From positions 1,262,501 to 1,326,500 of the forward strand of contig NW_026515433.1 in the NCBI RefSeq assembly GCF_014898815.1: a stretch of DNA of 64,000 nt, given 5' to 3'. The notes under the pieces were generated by a model. The model worked only from the letters and a program-made list of their open reading frames with translations, had not been told where the DNA came from and searched no databases. Shown piece after piece: positions 27,801 to 37,378 of the stretch. Each line of letters begins with the position of its first letter. Position 1 is the stretch's first letter. The stretch is from Panonychus citri (lineage: Eukaryota > Arthropoda > Arachnida > Trombidiformes > Tetranychidae). Position numbers and translations under genes: made by a program.

Positions 27801-30800
27801 ACTCAGAATTCTCATATTAATAAATCTTAGAACAGTTTAGATCCATTCACCATTTTCTACCCAAATCTATGATTCTGGCGCTATTTCACCTTCTAATAAA
27901 ACTTGTATGGGAAAATACAGTGTGATAAGATTGCCACGTAGCCGATTTTATCTAATATAAAGATTTACTTTCAGAACTAAAATTATCGATTGAAAAATCT
28001 TATAATTAATCTACCTAATAATAATTAACTCTTTCAACTTTCAATATAAAAACAATTAACATTTACATTCCCATACCATACTAATCAGTAAAGCAATTAG
28101 CCTAAATTGTCAAAACTTGTAAGACATTCACACAACTGTTGAATCGCACATAATTAACTCAAAACTTGTAACAATTAACAATCCATGATTTTCATTACCT
28201 TAAACTTCAATTGCTCAAAAGATGATCAAATGATATCAAAATAAAGCTTCAAGTATTAATATTATTGACTGAAAAAATTATCGATTCCATGAGTATTCAA
28301 TGATCATTAAATGATTTTTATGGTCTTTCCATTAAGATTAAAATTCACTCGAAATGATTATCATATGAGATTCTGATTCAAGAAATTAAGTACCAAAGGT
28401 TTAGGATTAACCATCATGAGAAATAAAAATTATAATTATTAGCAGAAAAAACTCATCACTAGAACACTGATTGATTAATCGTTTCCTTAAAATCATTGGT
28501 TGATTAGAAAATTTAATTTCCCTTGATGCGTTCAGTTGATCATTAAATTAATCTATTAATTGGTTTATAACAATTTTCGCTTCGTGCAATTATTGTCACT
28601 CTGTATTTCACTTTTCTTTTTCTTTTTATTTCGATTTGTCTTTCTCTACAATCAACTAATCATCCAATTAAGATACCAATCTGGACCGGACACTTACCTA
28701 TTACCACATCGTGATGTTGACTTTCCACTTCGTATTCGGGAATACCTTCGAGTTGGAGCCAGTCGAAGTCCAAGTTTAGCGAATAGCCTTCGTTCATCTC
28801 ATTGGGGGGACACTAATGTAAGTTACAAGCGTTTCCTATCCAATGGTTTCCGTTTCCTGCTTCGTAGTGATACCATTTTATCCATTGCTTTCATTTACTC
28901 CCTTTTCCTTTTAATGTTAACTGTTCGCGAAGTTATAAACAGCCTCGAGCAAACCCAATCGAAACAACGACAACAGTTACACCAATGTATTCCTGAGTTC
29001 ATTATTCCCCGTTAAAATAACTATCAATTAGTACAAAAACAGTTCCCTAACTCGATCAACTCGATTTCGTTGATAAACTAATATTAATTGTCATCATCAT
29101 ATTTTGAACTGTTCTTTTCATAATCTTAATGTCCTTTCATGGATAAAACTAATTCCTAGATGATAATTACTGTCAAACTATATTTTTGTTGATTAGAACT
29201 TTTTTGTTTTCGATTAAATAAATTCAATGTACTTATGATACTTTTGATGTTTTTCATTTACGCGATTCCATAAGTTGTTTATCTGTTATCATTTCGGTCT
29301 TTTCTCGAGACAAATTCTTAGAATCGATTAATAGAAAAACGTTACATCGCATTGAGACCGAGTAAATTTCCTTAGAAAACTTAAACTTCGGTAAACGATC
29401 TGACTTTTAATTAGAACACTATTCGGGATTATATTGCTTCGCTTACGACTAGCATGATTCTTCACTTGACCTTGAATCTCCTTCTCTATCATGAGACTAG
29501 ATTCTAATTCGAAATGACCTTGAAACCATTCCTTAGATTGTTGCATGTTGACTAATTCGAAATAAGTTATTTGTACTAATTGTTTGTAGTTAAACGCAAC
29601 TAAATTTACTTTTAACTTCTCCCGTTTCCGGGATCCATTTTCTTTCTTTCTCTCTTTCTTTTGATTTGTTCGAAATTGAATTTTAGCTTGGAATTGGTCA
29701 ACGTTGTTCTCCTCAGGTTGCAGTTCGTGAACGTCGTCGTTTCGTTGAGGTAATGGACGAAGAAATTGAAGATGAACGTAAAGGTTTAGATACTCGAACC
29801 GTCCCGATGAGGTTACAGCACGAAATTGGTACTCCTGGTTACGCTTATGGTCAAATTCACCAGTTGAAACAAGAAGCTGCTCTTCATTTGGGTCGAGATG
29901 TTTCCGTGAAAATAGTACCACCATTTTTCCGTGAAAAGATCAAAGATGTTGTTGTTACCGAAGGTTCAATTGGTCTTTTCAGCTGTTTCGCTGTTGGTGA
30001 ACCTAAACCGACGTACACTTGGTTCCGTAATGATGGAATCATCATTGAATCACCTCGAATTAGTGTGAAACAATTGTCTTCAGGTCGAGTAGAGTTAACT
30101 ATCAATCCAGTTCATGCATATGATGCTGGATGCTACAAATGTGTTGCTCGCAATGAACATGGTGCAATTTTCTGTCGCGCTCGTCTGCGAATTGGAACCG
30201 CACCAGAGAAACCTGAGCCCCCCGAGGTTCGAGGCACATCAGCTACCGAAGCTTATCTGGTCTGGTCTCAACCTAAAGGATTAGGAAATTCATGGATAAC
30301 ATCCTACTCATTAGAATATTCAATTCATGGAACCAATGAATGGAATATACTAGTTGATAGATTATCTCAAGAATTTTATCTTGTTCGAAATTTATCTCCA
30401 GGAACAAGTTATACTTTCAGAGTGAAAGCGAAAAATAAATTCGGTTGGTCTGAATTCTCAGAACCCTCTGAACCCTCAACAACGGCACCCGTTGGCTCTG
30501 ATGTTCGAATATCTTTACCTAGAGGTCAAAAGGAAAAACTTCTCATTGGTGAAACTCTGACCGAAGCTAAATGGGAAGAACTTGCTGCCCCTGATCTTGA
30601 CTATTCTCGAGAACGACAACCGATAGAAATGAAACAAGGAATAGAACCCACAGCTCTTTATCACACATCATCCGATGAGATTGCTCGAGGTCACTTTTCA
30701 GTAATCATTAAAGCTGCGTGTAAGGAAACGGAAAAACCTTTAGCCCTTAAAATCTGTCTAGTTGAAAATCAAGCATCTTCTGGAATCATGAATGAATACG

Positions 30801-31752
30801 AAATGTTAAAATCTTTATGTCATGAAAGGATCGTTAGTCTTTACTCCGCTACCTGTGGGTCTGATACAATCGCTTTGGGAATGGAAAGACTCTCAGGGGT
30901 CGATGTGCTCACTTACTTATCTCAATCGACAGTTTATTCTGAAGATACAGTCACTAGAATAATTCAACAAGTTCTCGATGGAATTGAGTATCTACATTTC
31001 CAGGGAATTTGTATGCTCGAATTACAGCCCGATAATATCGTTCTCATTAACAACCATTTCCCGAACATAAAGTTAATCGACTTTGCCAATGCTCGACACG
31101 TCCCACCAAATGGAACCAAAGTTACAATAAAAGGATCACCTGAATATTTAGGTTCGTACAATTAAACTAATTAATAATCAACCCTTTCACTTTTAATATG
31201 AAAGACAATCTATCAATTTATTATATATAACTATATATATAACTTACTCTCTCTATTTACTTTATTTCAGCTCCTGAGATAATCAAACGAGAAGAAGTGT
31301 CAACAGCAACTGACATTTGGTGTGTCGGTATATTGGCCTACATCCTTCTGAGCGGTGCATCGCCATTTAAAGGTGAAACGGAAGAGGAAACGATCGAGAA
31401 CGTTTCATATGTTAGATACCATTTCGATCATTTGTATAAAGAGGTTACTCAAGAAGCCATTCGTTTCCTTATGTTAGTCTTTAAACGATCTCCATCGTAA
31501 GTATTAGAATCACGATAAGGTCACAATCGAATTGTTCAACTAACGTTTTACTCATTGAAATTGAATAGAAAACGACCCACGATCGAGGAATGTTCAGATC
31601 ACAAATGGTTAATGCCAAATGAATACGCGGTTAGGAAACGAGAATCGACTCTTTTCTCGTCAAACAAATTGGCTCAGTTCAATGAGAATTTACGCTCAGA
31701 TAAATCATGTTCAACTCCTGATAAATTGCTCAAAATTCTGGGAATATCTTAA
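9809..31752 (+). CDS. Unc-89: Unc-89/obscurin, giant sarcomeric scaffold, 31 exons
   Basis: M-band scaffold protein. Exons, all GT/AG and phase-consistent: 9809-9869, 10320-11203, 12177-12289, 13609-13776, 14100-14436, 14517-14609, 14680-14844, 15532-15672, 15741-15894, 15966-16223, 17564-17668, 17846-18082, 18219-18378, 18640-18815, 19137-20024, 20085-22673, 22758-23654, 23726-24602, 24687-24812, 24876-25051, 25145-25570, 25645-25775, 25833-25992, 26083-26367, 26441-26883, 26961-27440, 27516-27730, 28673-28817, 29717-31151, 31271-31496, 31569-31752; 12,735 nt, 4,244 aa. Order: Ser/Arg-rich N-terminus; SH3 (about 316-375, VAVLDYSP); DH (about 409-595); PH (about 590-715); 21 Ig domains (about 827-2868, typically KFxxxLxD...WFKDG...DAGxYTC); Fn3; two Ig; kinase 1 (about 3203-3510); linker; Ig; Fn3; kinase 2 (about 3935-4190). 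This is the Drosophila Unc-89 order and almost its size (about 4.2k aa from memory). Both kinases lack the catalytic Asp. Alternative splicing is likely but not readable here. Confidence 0.95.
12438..13061 (-). CDS. Nested secreted Ser/Thr/Pro-rich protein in an Unc-89 intron
   Basis: A single-exon frame of 207 aa on the strand opposite Unc-89, wholly inside the intron 12290-13608. It opens with a clear signal peptide (MRILISIILCLVCKIPGSNQ), then about 50 ordinary residues, a mucin-like Ser/Thr/Pro stretch of about 60 residues, an acidic stretch (GYDEDEEPQP), and a C-terminus ending KVVPNRL. The ATG at 13061 is preferred because the signal peptide starts there; the frame is open ten codons further upstream but without an ATG. 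A TATTTAAG string around 13184-13193 (minus strand) could be its TATA box. No family recognised. The long open frame, signal peptide and structured composition argue for a real gene; function is unknown. Confidence 0.7.
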   Translation of the reverse strand: MRILISIILCLVCKIPGSNQSLMDTLMSPINWMMQAATPTDQKIDKLISEALVDEIDSVSGTQSSEDLLLTTMIPPTDSPIETTSYPTSSSSLSSKLSLTSSPPTTTKLPTITASSTTTPTPIPMNHDPALNLVKMLANLTTNSLGTRTDRPEGYDEDEEPQPVYTSADSDQETENDEYRPHFQFHSELAKALGVLHDNRKVVPNRL

Positions 31753-32449
31753 GGTGAGATAATCAGTAAATCGTAATCAATTTTTGAAATCAATTTGTAA
31801 CTCGATTTTATCTTCTCGATTCCATTTAGATCATCACCCGCTGGCTACCAAAGAAGGAAGGAAAATCTTTGTAAACATTTGAAAAAGTAATGGTTTAACA
31901 ATTAACGATAATTTATCACAGAGTCCAAATTATCGTGTTAACCATGATTGTTAATTATTGTTATTTCGTCATCTTTTTATTGAAACTTCATTATCAGAAT
32001 TCATGTAAACATTTGATTATTGGTTTGTCTTCAACCGATAAGATTAAAATTACGTTAAACTTGTAAGTTCATTTGATTCCAGAACAATTTAATCGTCGAG
32101 AAAAACACCAAATAAAAATCAGAATTAACCAGAAAATCAACAAACAATCAAATTGCAATCATATTGACATGAAATTCACCGCCTTGACACTTTCTGGTGC
32201 TCGGATCAAGAGCATTTTCATCAGTACCTTTAGTGTCAGAATGATAGAATTATTTTATCGATACTTATAGAAGCATATACCAAACGGATCGGAATCAAGT
32301 TTTAGACCATTTCATGTGTTTAGACTTCGATTCTAAAAGTCTTTTCCAAAATATTACGATTTATATTAAATGTGAATAAGAGCTTAACTTCAACATTAGA
32401 AAATGGTGCATATATTAATTCCATTAATAGTTTTCTTTTTAGAATTGAT
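31753..32449. other. Unc-89 3' flank, no gene recognised
   Basis: The 3' untranslated region of Unc-89 should lie here. A short open frame of about 65 codons at 32073-32270 resembles nothing. By position, a copy of the secreted His/Gly-rich peptide gene would be expected just left of the orphan promoter at 32450, but no trace of its coding sequence is visible. Confidence 0.5.
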
Positions 32450-32520
32450 ACTTTTAAGCCGTTTGATTTTAAACAAAAAAATGACACTTGAGGCGGAGGC
32501 CAAAGTTTCAACGAATTCAT
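32450..32520 (-). promoter_or_regulatory. Orphan copy of the peptide-family core promoter
   Basis: Read on the minus strand this holds the same block found upstream of the three peptide genes: GGCCTCCGCCTCAAGTGTC, then TTTAAAATC (TATA-like) and AGTATCA (initiator-like). No coding sequence follows, so it marks a lost or moved gene copy. The spacer between TATA and initiator is changed relative to the other copies. Confidence 0.6.
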
Positions 32521-32628
32521 AGCTTCAACTGCACAAATTTTGTCTTACGTAGTGTTTCAGTCTCATTATTAACCTTTTAACTTTGTTATCTAGGCTAAAA
32601 ATGCGTATATTAATCAGGTCTTTTTGCA

Positions 32629-33532
32629 AAGGACTTGTTCCATTTTTGCCCCCTCACCGATTTTGTTGAAATTTCGATCTTAGATAGAGCTTAAAAAATA
32701 AATAGATTTGGCTGAAAAGGTTTTTCTCTAAGCCTCATACTTTTTGCGCTAGGCCATTTTTTCGAAAAAAACTTTGAAGCGTGTTTATGGCCAAACTACT
32801 TATGCTAGAGACACAATTCTGGTGTCGATAGATAGCTAATTTTATTGTCTATAAGATGGTGTTATTTAAAATCTGAAAACATTTCGTCCCAATTCACGGC
32901 AGCGGAAAAAGACCTTCAAAAGTGACCTTACGCTTAAATCAACCGGGAAGCAGAATGAAAATACTTTTTTCTAACGCAGTTTTTTATGCTCTACAATAAA
33001 TCGAAGTCAAAAATATACCTATCGGTATGCGTTTTTGAGAAAACTGGCAAAAACTACCTTAATCACGGAAAATGGCCTTTTTGAGATATATAGACATAAT
33101 TTGGACTCAATTTTTCTTCGATAATATCAGTTTCATGATGTGCGCTGTTGATTGGCGTTGAAAAAAATAATACTATCGAGGGTCTCTATTTGGCCTTTGA
33201 CAACGGACTTTTCAATGGCTAATAAAGGCCACCTTAGGCTTATGGAAGCACGAATTTTTCAGCATATACCTATGTAACATTTGATGCCCTATTAGTATAC
33301 AAAGAAAAAATTAGGTCGAACACTATGCGTTTTCGAGATAAGATGAAATAACTTACAATTTTTATGATTTATCGCTAATATAGACTAAGGTCATCGAGAA
33401 GCAGAACAAAAATAATTTTTTCTGATGTAATTTTTTATGAGCTTTTAGTAATTGTTGATAAAAGATATCGGATCGAAATTTCAACAAAATCGGTGAGGGG
33501 GCAAATTCTCTATGGAGATGGAACAAGTCCTT
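32629..33532. mobile_element. 904-bp non-autonomous inverted-repeat element (MITE-like)
   Basis: The ends are inverted repeats: 32629-32679 pairs with 33471-33532, both running AAGGACTTGTTCCAT... GCCCCCTCACCGATTTTG, with one extra run of about a dozen bases in the right arm. The interior has no long open frame but contains degenerate internal subrepeats (compare 32967-33000 with 33413-33440). The flanks are repeated at 34760-34935 without the element, giving a paralogous empty site: the sequence reads from the TCTTTTGCA side directly into GATTTCAATG. No clear target duplication could be read because the empty site has diverged. No transposase is present. Confidence 0.8.
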
Positions 33533-33998
33533 AGGATTTCAATGACATTACAATTTAAACCGCTATTTTGCGAGCATAGGTAAACGATAAGTTTTACAAC
33601 TGATTTAATGTCGAGAAAAAACAATTTCTAATTGACAACGACTATCAGATTGTTCCATTTGATTAGTAACAACGTTATAAGTTACTTAATCAATTTTCTT
33701 GACCGGTTAAATTGCAAATTTCACCCTTATAAGCTTTACTAACAAGCTCGAAACAACTTGTCCAAACTTTAAGGACCAACGTTTTCCGAGCGATCTATTG
33801 ATGAATTTTGTTTGTAAAAGTTTTGCAGAATAAAATTAGTTTTTCGTTATGATATTTGTATGGTAATCAATTCATTAACAGAGATCGAGCTTAGACTTAA
33901 TGTTTCTTAAAATTACAAATAGAATTCATATTAATATTAATAGAAGAATAAATAAGATAAATGAACAAAATAAGTTAATCCGATTGAGTTAAAATTTC
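33533..33998. repeat. Duplicated flank of the peptide-gene unit
   Basis: 33533-33720 matches the region around 34840-34930 (shared TAACAACGTTA and GATTTTCTT blocks), and 33800-33880 matches 41690-41770 (shared TTTTGTTTGTAAAAGTTTTG). These are the upstream and 3' flanks of successive copies of the tandem peptide unit. No gene is seen in it. Confidence 0.65.
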
Positions 33999-34449
33999 TT
34001 AGTTTTTCCATCCGTTATTGTGACCATGACCATAACCAAAACCATGACCGTTATCATGACCATGTGATTTCCATCCAGTGCTTTTGTCTCGGGAATCGTA
34101 AAGTTCAGTCCATCCCTTGTCGTGTTTTCCCCAACCACCATGGTGGACCTAGGATGTTTAATATTTCATACAAAAAATAGAATTGAGCCATTGACATGAT
34201 GAAGTAATAACTAGAACTTACATCAACTTTGTATCCAACTTTTCCGTGTTGATGATGACCACCCTAGTGATTGTCCTTCTTCCATGGGTCAGCCATGGTG
34301 GCAGAAACAGCGAGGATAACGAAAAGAGCGAAAATCTGACAGAATCACAAAGAGAGAGAGAGAGAGAGAGAAAAGCCATATTTAATCAGAGAAAATACAT
34401 AAATCAATAAATTCAATTAGTTTTATCAACTCACAGCGAAAACTTTCAT
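33999..34449 (-). pseudogene. Secreted His/Gly-rich peptide, copy A, nonsense-mutated
   Basis: Three exons on the minus strand: 34449-34435 (MKVFA), 34335-34222, 34148-33999, with GT/AG introns. The structure equals that of copies B and C: signal peptide ending SATMA, mature DPWKKDNH, then a stop where B and C have Trp (TGG to TAG, at 34263-34265), followed by GGHHQHGKVGYKVD and a His/Gly/Asn-rich tail ending GHGHNNGWKN. The tail is the longest of the three copies (an extra GFGYGH unit). The rest of the frame is intact and splice sites are kept, so the break is recent or could be a sequencing error. If real, only a 28-residue product, mostly signal peptide, would be made. Confidence 0.8.
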
Positions 34450-34524
34450 TTTGATTATTATTTTAATAGTTTTTGACTGTTATTCACAAACGATTGATTT
34501 GTAGTTCAATGGATGGTTGTTAAC

Positions 34525-34600
34525 TCGAACTGATACTTTCAGTCAGCTAAACACTTCGATTTTAAACAAAAAACGACACTTAAGGCGGAGGCCAAAGTTT
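34525..34600 (-). promoter_or_regulatory. Core promoter of peptide copy A
   Basis: On the minus strand: conserved block GGCCTCCGCCTTAAGTGTC, a TTTAAA TATA-like box at 34561-34566, and an arthropod initiator TCAGTT at 34533-34528 about 30 bases downstream. The start codon follows about 80 bases later. The same arrangement recurs upstream of copies B and C. Confidence 0.6.
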
Positions 34601-35806
34601 TAACGAATTCATAACTTCAACCGTACAGCTATTGTACCACCTTCTATGCTAAGAAAACTCCCCATTTCTATTCCGAGTTATTATCGCGATACATTTATCT
34701 GGTTTAGATCATAACTACAGTAGCTTATGCAAATTTTGTCTTATTAAGTGTTTCACCGTCATTATTAAGCTTTGAACTTGGTTATCTAGGCTAAAAATGC
34801 GTATATTAATCAAGTCTTTTGCACAAATTAAGATTTCAATGGCATTAAAATGTTTCATTTCATTTGTAACAACGTTACAAGTTATTTAATTGATTTTCTT
34901 ATACGATTGAATTGATCATTTCACATCATTTAAGCTTCAATAACATGAGCCAAAACCTTTGTCCAAACTTTCTTTTCTTCACTGAACTTACTTTATGAGC
35001 TAACGTTTAGTGAGCTACGTAGCGTTGAATACGTTTAACTGAGAAACTTAAGCTTAAGTTTGTGAAGAAGGCCAAAATTAAGCGGATCATAAAAATAATG
35101 GACTTGTAGTGCTCACCAAAATGAACAATAATAAAATAATTCAAACACAAACTCTCAAAGAGCTAGATCTGAGTAACAATGTCACACCATCAATACCAAC
35201 TGAAAGTGTACAATTCTGATAATATTTTGATCAGAAATGTTGACCAGTAATTTTGGTATCACAAATTGACCTTTATAAGGCCATAGATAGACCATGTAAA
35301 TTATCAATTAACTTCCCTTTGACCTCTCAACTACCACCCTCTAGTGCCAACAATCGTCATCAAACTTGTAAAAGTAGGTTAACAATTGTCCTCTTTCTTT
35401 TTTCCTCCTCTTGACTGTCACGCCTCGTATCTGCCGTCCGACATTTGACGGGACCCCTTTCGCTCTTAGCCTTTTGCATTAATAATCGTTCTTCTCTTTT
35501 TTTCTCTCTTTATCTCTTAGTGAACTTCTCGGAATTGGAATCCTCTTACGACTCATTCAGTAACCCAAAACCTGCCTTCACGATTTGAATCCCGTAATCT
35601 GCTGGCTAGAGCTGAAACTATTGCTAACCGAGCTCTCAAATTTAATCAAATCATTCAAATACACAATTCTACCCCTGAAACTGTAATTAACCGCCCTATT
35701 GATTATTTACTTCATATTGTTTTTAGAAAATAAATGAAATGGGCAAACCGAAGAAGAAAAACCTCGTCTCAACTACCATCGTCTCTCACTGACTCTATCT
35801 ATTAAG
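34601..35806. other. Duplicated flank, then possible retrotransposon 5' region
   Basis: 34720-34935 duplicates 32520-32628 plus 33533-33720 (the element-free copy). 35330-35390 resembles 41625-41680 (shared ATCAAACTT and AAAAGTAGGTT). 35524-35730 is an open frame of 69 codons without ATG, preceded by a good acceptor (TCTCTTAG at 35513-35520) and with coding-like composition (for example LLARAETIANRALKFNQII), then TAA; it may be an exon or a retrotransposon remnant. I do not recognise it. Confidence 0.4.
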
Positions 35807-35828
35807 CTCAAAAGTAGTAATAAAACTG

Positions 35829-35870
35829 CCCGGTCTGGGACAAAAAGAGCGCGAAAATCACCAGACCGGG
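35829..35870. repeat. Hairpin within and beyond the left TIR
   Basis: CCCGGTCTGG at 35829-35838 pairs with CCAGACCGGG at 35861-35870, enclosing 22 bases. The last four bases lie inside the TIR boundary and the right end does not complete the pairing. Such subterminal hairpins are common near transposon ends. Confidence 0.7.
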
Positions 35871-36109
35871 AATAATTAATGGACAATTCATTTGATTGAT
35901 TTGAACTATTAATCACAAATGATTAATTTTAAATTGATGGTTGTACACAAAAACGCAAATCACTGGAGGGTAATGGTATTGATCCCAACTGATATTTTTG
36001 ATTTTTTGATCACAAGAACATCATGACACTGAATTGATATGCACTTCAGGGGTCAATTTCCTCTTTAGAGAGAATATTCTTGCCAGGTCAGTTTGATGAG
36101 AGAGAAGCA

Positions 36110-36265
36110 ATGATAAGATGTAATTTTCGAGTCAGCGGTCTCGCTCCAAATGCAAACCTGGAGAATAGAAGAATAGAAAGATTATCACAAGGAAATTTCA
36201 ATCAACACATAATAGCACCAATAGCTTACCTGTTGTTTTTAATAATCATTTTTCTCACAATTTAA
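36110..36265 (+). CDS. Short peptide with C-terminal membrane segment, inside the TIR element
   Basis: 51 codons from ATG 36110 to TAA 36263-36265; the frame is open from 36038. The first part is charged (ENRRIERL), the last 20 residues are a hydrophobic segment (IAPIAYLLFLIIIFLTI) running to the stop, like a tail-anchored protein. No family recognised. It may also be a 3' exon. Its place between the TIRs and ahead of the RING frame is the main reason to list it. Confidence 0.35.
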   Translation: MIRCNFRVSGLAPNANLENRRIERLSQGNFNQHIIAPIAYLLFLIIIFLTI

Positions 36266-36543
36266 TTATTAGAATTGAATGTGACGATGATGATTCTATC
36301 TCTATAAAGTGATTCTAACTGAAACATAATTACAATTGGCTCTAAGATCATCTTTTTTCTTCAAAACAGTTTTTCTTAAGAAAACATTAACTGAACAGAT
36401 GTTATTGATGAGTTGCAGAAACTGTCAAAGGACAAAAGATATAACATGAATTACATGGATAGAGCATGTTAATGGATCACCACTATGTGCCTATATTTAT
36501 CTAATGAGAGGGAATCAATAATCATCGAAGCCAGGCAAAGTTT

Positions 36544-36768
36544 ATGCTTTGTGTCTATATGTCTTCAAGACCATTAAATCCACCACCTAGAGCTTCATCA
36601 GATTTATCGAGATATACATGTAAAGTATGTCTTGAGAATGAGGTTGGTCTTGTATTCGCCCCCTGTGACCATGCTGTTGCATGTTTTGAATGTGCTATTT
36701 CTTTAGTTAGATGCCCTTTATGTAGGTGTCCAATAATTAGGGCTGTCCGGACACATTTCATTGATTAA
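36544..36768 (+). CDS. IAP-type C3HC4 RING finger protein carried in the TIR element
   Basis: 74 codons from ATG 36544 (a second ATG is six codons in) to TAA at 36766-36768. After about 25 residues comes a complete RING with the spacing C-x2-C-x11-C-x-H-x3-C-x2-C-x6-C-x2-C (CKVCLENEVG, CDHAVACFEC, CPLC). It is followed by IIRAVRTHFID, which resembles the short tail closing inhibitor-of-apoptosis (IAP) RINGs that helps dimerisation and E2 binding. All zinc ligands are present, so a ubiquitin-ligase role is plausible. There is no BIR domain in the window. A TATA-like CTATAAAG lies about 240 bases upstream. It could be an IAP 3' exon captured by the element or a virus-type stand-alone RING. Confidence 0.7.
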   Translation: MLCVYMSSRPLNPPPRASSDLSRYTCKVCLENEVGLVFAPCDHAVACFECAISLVRCPLCRCPIIRAVRTHFID

Positions 36769-37003
36769 TTATTTAACTGACATTTTTTCACCTAAAAAAT
36801 CAATTTTTACTCCTCATTTCATCTAATCAATTGCTGTAATCATTCTGTTTTAACCATTTATATTTACATTTTAATTAAAAGTGATTTAACTGTCAATTAA
36901 TCAAGTGTCATATTTAATTGGTTTCAGTCTGGTGATTTTCGCGCTCTTTTTGTCCCAGACCGGGCAGTTTTATTACTACTCTCAAAAATCTTCAATAATC
37001 AAC

Positions 37004-37342
37004 ATGATCTCTGCGAATAAATTAGACAATGGCTCTGCTGACATTAGAGTACAAAGATTATCATCTGTGGGTGATAATCTTTCATTGGATTCTTTTCTCT
37101 GTTTTGGTGATCAATTAATTGATAGTTTATCAATTGGAAGCAACCAGGTCAAGCTAAACCAAACACCAAACCAAACACCAAACCAAACACCAAACCAAAC
37201 ACCAAACCAAACACCAAACCAAACACCAAACCAAATACCAAACCAAACACCAAACCAAACACCAAACCAAACACCAAACCAAACACCAAACCGATCACGG
37301 AACCAATCACTTAACCAACCGCTGAACCAATCGCTGAACTGA
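37004..37342 (+). CDS. Leader frame with NQTP repeats ahead of gag
   Basis: 112 codons from ATG 37004 to TGA 37340-37342. The first half is ordinary sequence (LSSVGDNLSLDSFLCFGDQL); the second half is about 13 copies of a four-residue NQTP unit, then degenerate copies. It lies in the same frame as gag, whose ATG comes 36 bases after its stop, with another stop between. It may be a separate leader protein or a detached N-terminal part of gag. The CTCAAA duplication of the TIR element lies 18 bases upstream of its ATG. Not recognised as a family. Confidence 0.45.
   Translation: MISANKLDNGSADIRVQRLSSVGDNLSLDSFLCFGDQLIDSLSIGSNQVKLNQTPNQTPNQTPNQTPNQTPNQTPNQIPNQTPNQTPNQTPNQTPNRSRNQSLNQPLNQSLN
37156..37293. 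repeat. 12-bp minisatellite encoding NQTP
   Basis: About eleven near-perfect tandem copies of AACCAAACACCA-type units; one copy has ATACCA instead of ACACCA (NQIP). Four further degenerate copies continue to 37340. The unit is a multiple of three, so copy-number changes keep the frame. Confidence 0.9.
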
Positions 37343-37378
37343 CTCAATCCAAACCTTTTAAGTTAATCAACTTATACC

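Larger units (their letters stand above)
35807..36986. mobile_element. 1,168-bp element with perfect 54-bp TIRs and 6-bp TSD, Polinton-like ends
   Basis: Terminal inverted repeats 35813-35866 and 36927-36980 are identical over all 54 bases when one is reverse-complemented. They begin AGTAGTAATAAAACTGCCCG. Directly outside each is CTCAAA (35807-35812 and 36981-36986), a 6-bp target duplication. Between them are two plus-strand open frames: a short membrane-tail peptide and a RING-finger protein, with a CTATAAAG box at 36299-36306. No transposase, polymerase or integrase is present, so it is non-autonomous. A 6-bp duplication and termini starting 5'-AG are what I recall for Polinton/Maverick elements, though their TIRs are usually longer; the class is inference. 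Perfect TIRs imply a recent insertion. Confidence 0.8.

Noticed and set aside
37111..37347. Minus-strand frame of WFGV repeats
   Set aside because: It is the complement of the NQTP minisatellite and has no other support.
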